A stretch of 64,000 bases of DNA, from NCBI RefSeq assembly GCF_002355595.1, contig NZ_AP017422.1:1984001-2048000 (forward strand). The letters run 5' to 3'. Source of the DNA: Filimonas lacunae. Lineage in GTDB: Bacteria; Bacteroidota; Bacteroidia; Chitinophagales; Chitinophagaceae. The position numbers were made by a program, and so were the translations under genes. Below the pieces are notes generated by a model. The model ran no database searches and was not told where the DNA came from. It saw only the letters and a program-made list of their open reading frames with translations. This document shows positions 36,802-44,828 of the stretch, one piece after another; the stretch's first letter is position 1, and each line of letters opens with the position of its first letter.

Positions 36802-36939
36802 GGTGTCTTGTGTTGGTAAATTTCCTAAACAAATCGTTAAAACATTCGCTTATCATTAAACATAACAATTAGTTCATGGAATAAAAATAAATATAAAATT
36901 CCTAATAAAGAATTTTAAACCTTTCAAACCTTATGTTTT

Positions 36940-38328
36940 ATGCCAACTCGTTCAGCCGTTGTTACATTATTGCTGTTACTGCTTACAGGAATACTTTCCT
37001 GCCATAATAAAGATGTGGCTTCAGGGCCTGTTATCACGGATTCTATTGGAAAAATCAATAAATGGATATATGATAGTATGCAGCGTTATTACTACTGGAG
37101 TGGTGATATTACCGCTACGCCGGACTATACATTGCCATCGGGCAATTTTTTTCATTCCCTGGTGAGTAACCAGGATCGGTTTTCTTATATCAGCAACCAG
37201 GTAGATGTTGGCCCTCAAAGAACTACGTTTCAATTATATAATTTTCATTACAGCATAGTAGCGCAGGCAGCTACGGATACGATGGTAGGGGTAATTACAT
37301 ATGTAGTAAAAGGTAGTGTTGCTTATAATTCCGGTTTTAGAAGGGGGACCTGCTTTTCCAGGGTGAATGGGGTGGGTATTAGTGGCAGTACTTTAGCTAC
37401 AGTTCAGGCAGCTTTGTTGTCGGGTGAGGTGATAGCGCTTACCTTATGTTCCTATACCGATGGGCAATGGGTAGAGGGTAAAACGGTGAAAGTAGGTAAA
37501 ACCAATGCTGTGGAAAACGTGGTAGTGCAAACCCGTTATTTTTCCTATAACGGCAAAAAAACAGGGTATCTCTTATATAATGGATTTTCAGCCGATTATG
37601 ATGAAGTATTGCTAGCTGCTTTTGCTAAACTGAAAAACGCCGACGTTACAGAGTGCATTATCGACCTGCGGTATAACCCTGGCGGCAGTGTGGCTACCTG
37701 CGCCAAATTAACGGGCATGCTGGCGCCTGTAGCAGATAATAGTGTGTTTGGGGTTTTTCAGGGCAATGCCAGCGAAGGCACCCAGGTGTATACGATGAAC
37801 CGGGTATTAAAAACTTCTACCAATGCCAATGGCAATACTATTGCTGCGCTGGAAGCTAACCGGCTTTCACTTTCACGGGTGTATGTACTTACCACGCGCG
37901 CTACCATTTCGGCCGCCGAATTATTAATCAACAACCTGAAACCATACCTGCCGGTGGTACAAATTGGCGATACTACCCTGGGAAAGGATGAAGCCAGTAT
38001 CCAGATTGTGGATGGCAGGGTGCCCCGGCAGGTGCAATGGGTAATACAACCTATTATATATAAACTGCAAAATGCAAACTATAAAGGGGGGTACCATACC
38101 GGTATTGCGCCTGACTATGCAGAAGATGAATTATCGGCACTGCCGCTGGCAGATTTTGGGGCGGCAAGTGATGTGTTAATAAATCGGGCCTTGCAACTGA
38201 TTTATGGCACTAATGTGGTGGAAAGCGTCGGGTTGCGCAAAAACACACTTTTTGTGCAAAAGCGTTTTCAATCGGCAGAGGCAGCTGCGAAAGTGTTGCC
38301 GGTAGTGGTACTATCCCATCTACATTAA
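36940..38328 (+). CDS. S41-family (tail-specific) protease, lipoprotein
   Basis: A 462-residue exported protease with a lipoprotein signal (LLLLLLTGILSC, lipid Cys21). Residues about 30-110 form an N-terminal domain (IYDSMQRYYYWSGD). A PDZ-like part follows (SGFRRGTCFSRVNGVGISG, about 133-151). The catalytic S41 domain has LRYNPGGSVAT, the Ser nucleophile Ser324 (ATISAAELLINN) and Lys349 (LGKDEAS). It lies between the divergent sigma gene and the FecR gene. Tail-specific proteases can take part in regulated cleavage of anti-sigma factors, so a role in switching on this ECF system is plausible. Confidence 0.88.
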   Translation: MPTRSAVVTLLLLLLTGILSCHNKDVASGPVITDSIGKINKWIYDSMQRYYYWSGDITATPDYTLPSGNFFHSLVSNQDRFSYISNQVDVGPQRTTFQLYNFHYSIVAQAATDTMVGVITYVVKGSVAYNSGFRRGTCFSRVNGVGISGSTLATVQAALLSGEVIALTLCSYTDGQWVEGKTVKVGKTNAVENVVVQTRYFSYNGKKTGYLLYNGFSADYDEVLLAAFAKLKNADVTECIIDLRYNPGGSVATCAKLTGMLAPVADNSVFGVFQGNASEGTQVYTMNRVLKTSTNANGNTIAALEANRLSLSRVYVLTTRATISAAELLINNLKPYLPVVQIGDTTLGKDEASIQIVDGRVPRQVQWVIQPIIYKLQNANYKGGYHTGIAPDYAEDELSALPLADFGAASDVLINRALQLIYGTNVVESVGLRKNTLFVQKRFQSAEAAAKVLPVVVLSHLH

Positions 38329-38333
38329 CTTAA

Positions 38334-38345
38334 TGTTAACTCGCA
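38334..38345 (+). promoter_or_regulatory. shared 12-mer upstream of FecR (copy 2)
   Basis: TGTTAACTCGCA, identical to 18327-18338, lies about 45 bp before the second FecR start. It is followed by GGTTC and a T-rich run. It probably forms part of an ECF-type promoter. Confidence 0.45.
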
Positions 38346-38390
38346 AAAAGCAGGTTCCCTTTTTTTAACTGTCCACGTGATAGTAGTGTC

Positions 38391-39404
38391 ATGATAAATA
38401 AATATATTTTACAAAAATACTTTTCCGGTTTATGTGATGCAGAAGAGCATAGCAGGGTGGTAAATTTTCTGGCAAACGAGCAATCAGATTTAGCTGCTTT
38501 GCACGAGTTGCTGGAAGAGGAAGCGGCACACGCACAAGAAGAAGTGTTGCCTGTTACCCTTGAAAAAGAGCTGCATAAGGGAGTATACAGATATATATTT
38601 ATCAATGGCGTGCTGGTGCGCAGATTGTGGCAAACGGTAGCTGCGGCGGCTGTTTTATTGCCCGTATTATTTGCATGGCACCTGTTTTCTAAAAAGGCCG
38701 ATTTTAAAAACCTGGCGAAAGTAAAAGCAAACACACATCTGGATGAAGGCTGGAAGGTGCTGTTGAACAAAGGCAACGAAAACCAGAAAGCCACCATGCC
38801 GGATGGTACGCAAATATGGCTGATGGCGCATAGCAGCATACAATATCAGCCGCATTTGTATGGCAAGCATTTGCGTGAAATAAAGCTGGAAGGGGAAGCA
38901 TTTTTTGATGTAGCTACCGATGCACAGCACCCGTTTATTGTACGGCATGGTGTAATATCCACCCAGGTGTTAGGTACCTCCTTTAACATTGAAGCTTACG
39001 ATAATGAAGGCGCTATTCGCATTGCGCTGGTGAGTGGTAAAGTGATGGTGAAGCGAACGGGGGATTCGTTAGAAGCTGCCGGTTTAAAAACGCTGAGTGC
39101 CGGACAGTTACTGAGTTACCGGAAAAAAGACAATAGCTACCGTGTGAAGCCATTGGTGATAAAAGACGAAGCAGTGTGGAAGCAGGGAAACATTGTATTT
39201 AATGATATTCCACTGAAAGATGCTTTAACGCGATTGCGAAAAAAATATGATATAACCATTGAGGCACCAGACCATATAGATATGAGTAATATGCGCGTTA
39301 CCGCTGTGTTTAAAAGCGGGAATGCCGAGCAGGTACTGCAGAACCTGTTGTTTATTCATAACCTTCATTTCAGGAAACATAAAAATGTTTTTACCATTTT
39401 CTAA
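38391..39404 (+). CDS. FecR-type anti-sigma factor
   Basis: A 337-residue anti-sigma protein. The cytosolic part (MINKYILQKYFSGLCDAEEH) is a typical FecR N-terminus. A membrane helix at about 87-105 (VAAAAVLLPVLFAWHLF) is followed by a periplasmic FecR domain (about 125-220, TMPDGTQIWLMAHSSIQYQP) and a C-terminal DUF4974 domain (IVFNDIPLKDALTRLRKKYD). It precedes a receptor with an STN domain. It should restrain the ECF factor encoded at 36235. Confidence 0.92.
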   Translation: MINKYILQKYFSGLCDAEEHSRVVNFLANEQSDLAALHELLEEEAAHAQEEVLPVTLEKELHKGVYRYIFINGVLVRRLWQTVAAAAVLLPVLFAWHLFSKKADFKNLAKVKANTHLDEGWKVLLNKGNENQKATMPDGTQIWLMAHSSIQYQPHLYGKHLREIKLEGEAFFDVATDAQHPFIVRHGVISTQVLGTSFNIEAYDNEGAIRIALVSGKVMVKRTGDSLEAAGLKTLSAGQLLSYRKKDNSYRVKPLVIKDEAVWKQGNIVFNDIPLKDALTRLRKKYDITIEAPDHIDMSNMRVTAVFKSGNAEQVLQNLLFIHNLHFRKHKNVFTIF

Positions 39405-39434
39405 TTAAAAAGAACAGAAACTAAAGCTTAAGGT

Positions 39435-42400
39435 ATGGCTGCTTTTCAAAGAGGGTTTTCCAGTGCAAGAGCATTTGTGTTGTTGTGCTTAGGGGTTTGT
39501 ATGCTTACGGGTGTAAAAAAAGGATGGGCTCAGGAAACTTTGTCATCATTAAAAGACAAGGTCTCTATCAGTATTAAAAATGCGAATGCTGCTATTGTGT
39601 TGCAATCATTGCAGCAGCAAACCAGTTATACATTTTCTTTTGATAATACCGCTATGCAAAGTGTGCATATTGATTCGGTGCATGTGAAAACAGGCACGCT
39701 GGGTAGTGTGTTAAAGCAGTTGCATGATAAGGCGGGGTTGCAGTTTTCGGTAATGCCTAATAAAAACATAGGTGTTCAGAAAGGAAAGGCGCCGCTGAAA
39801 GAAATCAGAATTACCGGGCAGATTATAGATCAGAAATCTGGTTTGCCTGTTGTAGGGGCCACTGTGGTGATAGGTAAGGTACATCAGACCAGCGATGTGG
39901 AAGGTAAGTATTCTATATTGCTTACACCAGGTACTTACACTGCTGAGGTTTCTTTTGTTGGATACCAGGGCAAAAAGATCACTGATATAGTGGTGGGACA
40001 GGAAGAAATTGCCAGTATGGATGTGATACTGGTACCTGAAACCGGTACTTTATCCGGGGTAATGGTATCAGCGGGCATGCGCAGGGAAACCGTAGCGGCC
40101 CTGTATGTAAAACAGAAAAATAACGTAGCCATCAGCGATGGTATCAGTGCCGAGCAGATAAGGGCTACGTCCGATAATAATGCGGGACAGGTGTTGAAGC
40201 GTGTGAGTGGTGTGGTGGTACAGAATGATAAGTTTGTAACTATACGCGGCGTAAGTGAGCGTTATAATAACGTACTGATCAATGGTGCTATGTTACCCAG
40301 TACAGAGCCTAACCGACGCAACTTCAGCTTTGATATTGTACCCAGTTCCATGATTGACAATATTGTGATTAACAAAACTGCTACTCCGGATATGCCGAGT
40401 GAGTTTTCGGGTGGTTTTGTGCAGATTAATACGAAGGATGTTCCGGCTAAAAACTTTTTAAGCATTACCGTGGGATCGGGGTTTAATGGAGCCAGCGTTG
40501 GCCGCCAGATGAAAGATCATAAGCGCTATGGGGGAGACTATCTTACTTTAAAAGGAAGTGAACGCAACTGGTTTGGTACCGTGTTGGATAGAAACAAGTA
40601 TGCAGAAGCAGTGGTTGCCGGTGATAAAAGTTATATGGCGGAGGTGGGGAGTAAAATTGCTAACAGATGGGGTTATTATCAATATCCTTACACCCCGGTT
40701 CAAAACTATCAGATTGGCGGTGGCATGCTGTTTAAGTTTAAAAACAGTAATTCGCTGGGGTTTACAGGGGGAGCTACCTACCGTAACGAACAGTCTGTTG
40801 AAACAGGAGAAAAGGCTAATGTGGCAAACTATGCCTTCCAGACAGAGCGTTATCGTTTTACTACTACTGTGGGGGCATTATTTAATACAGCTTTTAAAAC
40901 CCAGCATCATAAAATAGCTTTTAAAAATTTATACAACCGGAAGTTTAATAGCCAGTTTGATTATGATGAGGGGCACAATTATGATGGTGGGCAAGAGCTT
41001 CGTAATACCGTTTCTAACATTCTTATTACAGATATAGTGCAGAACAGGGTAGAAGGAGAACATGTGATCGGGAAAAATGCAATAAGGATAGATTGGTTTG
41101 CTGATAGAAATGTTTTGCACCGCGATCAGCCAGATACCAGGTATATACGTGGGGTATTGTCGAAAGATGGTTTTGGTACACCTTATTATCTATATAATTT
41201 CAGCGAGATAACGATTCCATGGGGAGCATTGTATGCCTCCGCTTTGAAGGAAACGCGCAAGAATACGGGAGTGAATGTTGCGGTGCCTTTTACCATTGCA
41301 CATAATGCTCAGCAAATAAAAGCAGGTTTTGCTTACTCTGCGAGGGATGCAGTATATAACGGCTCTGCTTTTCGCGTATTAGATGCGGTAGATGGTGGAG
41401 TTGAACGGTATAGGGGATTGGCGTATAATAAGATAGCTACGCAGGAAGGTTTTGCTAATGGTTTTTTATATTATAAATCCACTTATGTTACTTCCGGTTC
41501 CAGTACGGGTGATGGTTATACCGGTAAGCAAAACTTAAATGCTTATTACCTGATGGGAGATTTCAGGTTAATGCAGCAGTTGCGTGTAACAGGTGGTATG
41601 CGCTATGAAAAAAATGATGTAACAGTAAATACCCTGTATCAATTAGTCTCTGCCAAAGATTCAGCCAGTGGTGGCGCTTTGCCTTCTGAGAAAAAATGGC
41701 TGCCTTCTGTAAATCTTATTTACAACGTTTCGCCCAAAATGAATATACGGGCTTCTTATGGTGAAACGTTGGCCAGACCTGATTTTGTAGAACGTTCACC
41801 ATTTGTGTACTATGATTTTACGGAGCAGTTGTATGTAAATGGAAGCCAGGGGTTGAAAACCACTTCGGTGAAAAACTATGATGTGCGTTTTGAATATTAC
41901 GCCACAGGAAATGAAGTGGCCTCTGTTTCTTTTTTCTATAAAAAGTTTTTGAACCCGGTAGAGCGTTTTTTTTATATAGGTGTTCCTTCCAGTGCAGTAG
42001 CTTATAATAACCTGGATGCTGCCACAGTAAAGGGTATAGAACTTGATTTTAGAAAGGGGCTATATTTTATCGGGGACAATGCTTTCTGGAAAAATTTATA
42101 TATAACAGGCAATTACAGCTATCTGAGCGGAAAGATAGAAGCTTCTTCTGATGTAAAAGATTCAGTTACCGGCGAGATAAAAAAAGTGAAAGTGGTGAGT
42201 AACAGACCTGTACAGGGATTGTCGCCTTATGTAGTTAACCTGGGCCTGAACTATGTTTCCAAAAATGTAGGCTTCAATATCTCTTATAATCGTTTTGGAA
42301 GAAGGATTGTATATGGCGGAACGGATGAAGCGTTGGTGCAGTATGAAGTGCCCCGGGATGTACTTGATTTACAGTTGAGCTTTCAGTTGATAAGGCAGAA

Positions 42401-42605
42401 GCTGGAATTACGTTTAAATGCTTCTGATATTTTAAACCAGTCTTATATTATTTATTGTAATGCTCAAAGAAATGTGGAATCTGGTGGGCTTAATTCTCTG
42501 AACGCCGATCCTAAGGGGCTTGCTTATAACCCGGAATACGATTTTATTAATTACAAAGTGAAAAAAGGAGCTAACTACAGCTTTGTAATTACCTACAAGT
42601 TTTAA
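39435..42605 (+). CDS. TonB-dependent receptor with STN domain
   Basis: A 1056-residue outer-membrane receptor. It has a signal peptide (about 1-32, ending WAQE) and an STN domain (about 45-120, VSISIKNANAAIVLQSLQQQ), which marks a sigma/FecR signalling receptor. A carboxypeptidase-D-like domain (about 128-205, ITGQIIDQKSGLPVVGATVV) is followed by a plug with QVLKRVSGVVVQNDKFVTIR and a barrel without the SusC signature. No SusD gene follows; a beta-helix lipoprotein gene takes that position, so the locus is not a normal Sus pair. Confidence 0.92.
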   Translation: MAAFQRGFSSARAFVLLCLGVCMLTGVKKGWAQETLSSLKDKVSISIKNANAAIVLQSLQQQTSYTFSFDNTAMQSVHIDSVHVKTGTLGSVLKQLHDKAGLQFSVMPNKNIGVQKGKAPLKEIRITGQIIDQKSGLPVVGATVVIGKVHQTSDVEGKYSILLTPGTYTAEVSFVGYQGKKITDIVVGQEEIASMDVILVPETGTLSGVMVSAGMRRETVAALYVKQKNNVAISDGISAEQIRATSDNNAGQVLKRVSGVVVQNDKFVTIRGVSERYNNVLINGAMLPSTEPNRRNFSFDIVPSSMIDNIVINKTATPDMPSEFSGGFVQINTKDVPAKNFLSITVGSGFNGASVGRQMKDHKRYGGDYLTLKGSERNWFGTVLDRNKYAEAVVAGDKSYMAEVGSKIANRWGYYQYPYTPVQNYQIGGGMLFKFKNSNSLGFTGGATYRNEQSVETGEKANVANYAFQTERYRFTTTVGALFNTAFKTQHHKIAFKNLYNRKFNSQFDYDEGHNYDGGQELRNTVSNILITDIVQNRVEGEHVIGKNAIRIDWFADRNVLHRDQPDTRYIRGVLSKDGFGTPYYLYNFSEITIPWGALYASALKETRKNTGVNVAVPFTIAHNAQQIKAGFAYSARDAVYNGSAFRVLDAVDGGVERYRGLAYNKIATQEGFANGFLYYKSTYVTSGSSTGDGYTGKQNLNAYYLMGDFRLMQQLRVTGGMRYEKNDVTVNTLYQLVSAKDSASGGALPSEKKWLPSVNLIYNVSPKMNIRASYGETLARPDFVERSPFVYYDFTEQLYVNGSQGLKTTSVKNYDVRFEYYATGNEVASVSFFYKKFLNPVERFFYIGVPSSAVAYNNLDAATVKGIELDFRKGLYFIGDNAFWKNLYITGNYSYLSGKIEASSDVKDSVTGEIKKVKVVSNRPVQGLSPYVVNLGLNYVSKNVGFNISYNRFGRRIVYGGTDEALVQYEVPRDVLDLQLSFQLIRQKLELRLNASDILNQSYIIYCNAQRNVESGGLNSLNADPKGLAYNPEYDFINYKVKKGANYSFVITYKF

Positions 42606-42620
42606 AAGGATGATAAGACA

Positions 42621-42642
42621 TATATAAGTTTCAAAAATTAAA
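42621..42642 (+). repeat. 22-bp exact repeat, copy 1 (leader of the 42656 gene)
   Basis: This 22-bp AT-rich block begins TATATAAGTTTC and is identical to 48701-48722. It lies 13 bp before the start codon of the lipoprotein gene. TAAGTTTC inside it resembles a -7 element (TAnnTTTG with one mismatch), so it may be a promoter core. Confidence 0.6.
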
Positions 42643-42655
42643 CACGTTAGACACT

Positions 42656-43975
42656 ATGAACAAAATCACTATGGGCTTAGTAGGTATCATTGCCTTAAGT
42701 GCCGTTTCATGTAAGAAAAATTTGGAAAGCGCTGACAACAAGTCATTACAAGCTACTCCTTATGGCGGTTTGGGCCCTGTTACACTTTCAGGTGCTATTA
42801 CTGCAAACCGTACATTATCACAAGACACTACTTACCTGATTGATGGTAAAGTATTTGTTGCCGGTGGTGCTACTTTAACCATTCAGCCAGGTACACTGCT
42901 GAAAGGTGTTAGTAAAGCCAGTGCTCTTGATGCTTCTGCTTTGGTTGTTACAAGAGGTGCTAAAATTGATGCTCAGGGTACTGCTGATGCGCCAATCATC
43001 TTCACATCTAACGAAGCTGCTCCTGCTCCTGGTGACTGGGGTGGTGTTGTACTGTTAGGTAAAGCACCTATCAACAAGCCTGATACTTTAATTGAAGGCA
43101 TTGACAATAATATTCACCTGCCAGGTAACCTTACTCTGGATTCAGTAAGATATGGTGGTAATGTAGCAAACGACAATTCTGGTATCCTGAAGTATGTAAG
43201 AATTGAGTATGCCGGTGCTTCTATCGCAGCCAACAACGAGTTAAACAGCCTTACTTGTGGTGGTGTTGGTAACGGAACTACTTTAAGCTACATTGAAGCT
43301 TATTATGGAAGAGATGACTCATTTGAGTGGTTTGGCGGTACTGTAAACGCAGATCACCTGGTTGCAGTTGCTTCTGATGACGACGCATTTGATACCGACT
43401 TCGGTTTCAGTGGTTCTATCTCTTATGCAGTATCTGTATTAGATCCTAACAAACCTAGCTATTCTTCTAACCCTAACGGTCTGGAAGCTGATAACGATGG
43501 TACTGGTTCTACAGCTACTCCATATTCTTTCCCTAAATATGATCACCTGACTATCGTTGGTGTTGAAAACAGCACTATCGCTACTGCTAAAGCTTTATTC
43601 AATGGTGCTCATTTCCGCAGAAGAACTAAGTTACAGGTAACTAACTCTATTTTCATCGGTTTCCCTACAGGTATCAGATTTGAGTCTGACACCACCGGTG
43701 CAAATGCAGTTAACTTCAAAAACAACCTGGTACAAGGCTTTACTGCTGATTACATTCTGCCTACAGGTTATTCAGTGGGTACTGGTAACACTTCATTTGT
43801 TGGTAACACCTCAAATGCAAACACCAATATCGAACTGATTTCTCCTTTCGATGCAGCTAGCTTTGTTCCTGTTATTGGTTCTAATGCTGACAGCAATCCT
43901 TATAAAGGTGCTTTCGATCCTTATGCTGATCAGGACTGGACTTTCGGCTGGACTAATTTCGCATTCATTTACTAA
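42656..43975 (+). CDS. beta-helix-type lipoprotein, probably highly expressed
   Basis: A 439-residue lipoprotein (MNKITMGLVGIIALSAVSC, lipid Cys19), paralog of the 35016 gene. Shared blocks are LSGAITANRTLSQDTTYL, GDWGGVVLLGKAP and KGAFDPYADQDWTFGW. The repeated G-rich strands fit a parallel beta-helix. Codon choice differs from the neighbours (GGT, GCT, CTG, AAC favoured), suggesting high expression. It follows the TonB receptor gene by 50 bp and has its own terminator, so it may be made in large excess over the genes downstream. Confidence 0.8.
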   Translation: MNKITMGLVGIIALSAVSCKKNLESADNKSLQATPYGGLGPVTLSGAITANRTLSQDTTYLIDGKVFVAGGATLTIQPGTLLKGVSKASALDASALVVTRGAKIDAQGTADAPIIFTSNEAAPAPGDWGGVVLLGKAPINKPDTLIEGIDNNIHLPGNLTLDSVRYGGNVANDNSGILKYVRIEYAGASIAANNELNSLTCGGVGNGTTLSYIEAYYGRDDSFEWFGGTVNADHLVAVASDDDAFDTDFGFSGSISYAVSVLDPNKPSYSSNPNGLEADNDGTGSTATPYSFPKYDHLTIVGVENSTIATAKALFNGAHFRRRTKLQVTNSIFIGFPTGIRFESDTTGANAVNFKNNLVQGFTADYILPTGYSVGTGNTSFVGNTSNANTNIELISPFDAASFVPVIGSNADSNPYKGAFDPYADQDWTFGWTNFAFIY

Positions 43976-44018
43976 TCTATTGTAAGAACAACATGTTCTT
44001 ATCATCCTTTTGTTTTTC

Positions 44019-44047
44019 AAGGCACACTATGTAATTAGTGTGCCTTT
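44019..44047 (+). terminator. intrinsic terminator after the abundant lipoprotein gene
   Basis: A 9-bp stem (GGCACACTA, 44021-44029, with 44036-44044) is followed by TTT and AT-rich sequence. A smaller hairpin (AAGAAC/GTTCTT) lies at 43985-44001. It separates the lipoprotein gene from the next gene. Confidence 0.75.
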
Positions 44048-44062
44048 CTATAAGCTCAAAAC

Positions 44063-44785
44063 ATGAATATGAATCACAGGTTTTTTAGTTGTATAATGTT
44101 AGTGGTGATTACTGTGTGGCTGCATGGTTGCAGCAAAGGTGTAGAAATGGAGGGGGAGTCGTTGGTTTTTGTGAGTTTAAAAAGCAAAACAATTGACCCT
44201 GTTAATTGCCAGTTTTTATTGAACGGAGAGGTGCAGGATCCTTATGTAACAAACGGAAGTCCTATTGGTAAAACGCTTACATTAAGTGCAGATGCTAAGA
44301 GCATACAGGTGAAAATAGTGGATCTGCCTGCTAAAAATGTATTGGCGGATGTGAATTATAGCCCCCGCCTGGGAAAAAATGATTCTTTGTATTTTTCACT
44401 TTTCCAGCTGGCAAGTGGTACTACTCCCTATCTGGTATTGCCGGCAGATACGGCCGCACTTCCTGAAGTGGGATATGGTAAGCTACAGTTTATTTATGGT
44501 ACAGCTTCCATGCCAGATAGCATTCATCTGAAATTTTATTACTCTAATAATACATCACCCGTTGATAGCTGTATCGTTCGAAGGAATGTATACTCCAATT
44601 GGGTAAACATTTCATTAATAACCAAAGGGGTGCTTCAGTACGAAGTGTATAATGCGGTTACCAATGTGCTGGTAGCTTCTAAACGAACCTACCCGATAGC
44701 GAGAGTGCATACTTCTATGGGATTGAATATTCATACGATAGAAAAGGATGCCAATAACAATTATTTATTTACCCAGTTGTATTAA
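44063..44785 (+). CDS. hypothetical lipoprotein, 240 aa
   Basis: A 240-residue lipoprotein (signal MNHRFFSCIMLVVITVWL, then HGC, lipid Cys23). The mature part is two beta-rich halves with LQFIYGTASMPDSIHLKFYY and VYSNWVNISLITKGVLQYEV. The pattern resembles the DUF4397 type of surface lipoprotein but is not certain. It sits between the beta-helix lipoprotein and the T9SS cargo, so a surface role in the same island is likely. Confidence 0.6.
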   Translation: MNMNHRFFSCIMLVVITVWLHGCSKGVEMEGESLVFVSLKSKTIDPVNCQFLLNGEVQDPYVTNGSPIGKTLTLSADAKSIQVKIVDLPAKNVLADVNYSPRLGKNDSLYFSLFQLASGTTPYLVLPADTAALPEVGYGKLQFIYGTASMPDSIHLKFYYSNNTSPVDSCIVRRNVYSNWVNISLITKGVLQYEVYNAVTNVLVASKRTYPIARVHTSMGLNIHTIEKDANNNYLFTQLY

Positions 44786-44828
44786 CTATTTATATTAATA
44801 ATCAGGTGTGCTGATAAACTAATAGCTG

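Noticed and set aside
18316-36880. 15-bp identity ATGAACTAATTGTTA between the first FecR leader and the minus-strand leader of the second sigma gene
   Set aside because: It does not include the 12-mer core in the second place and could be chance in AT-rich sequence.
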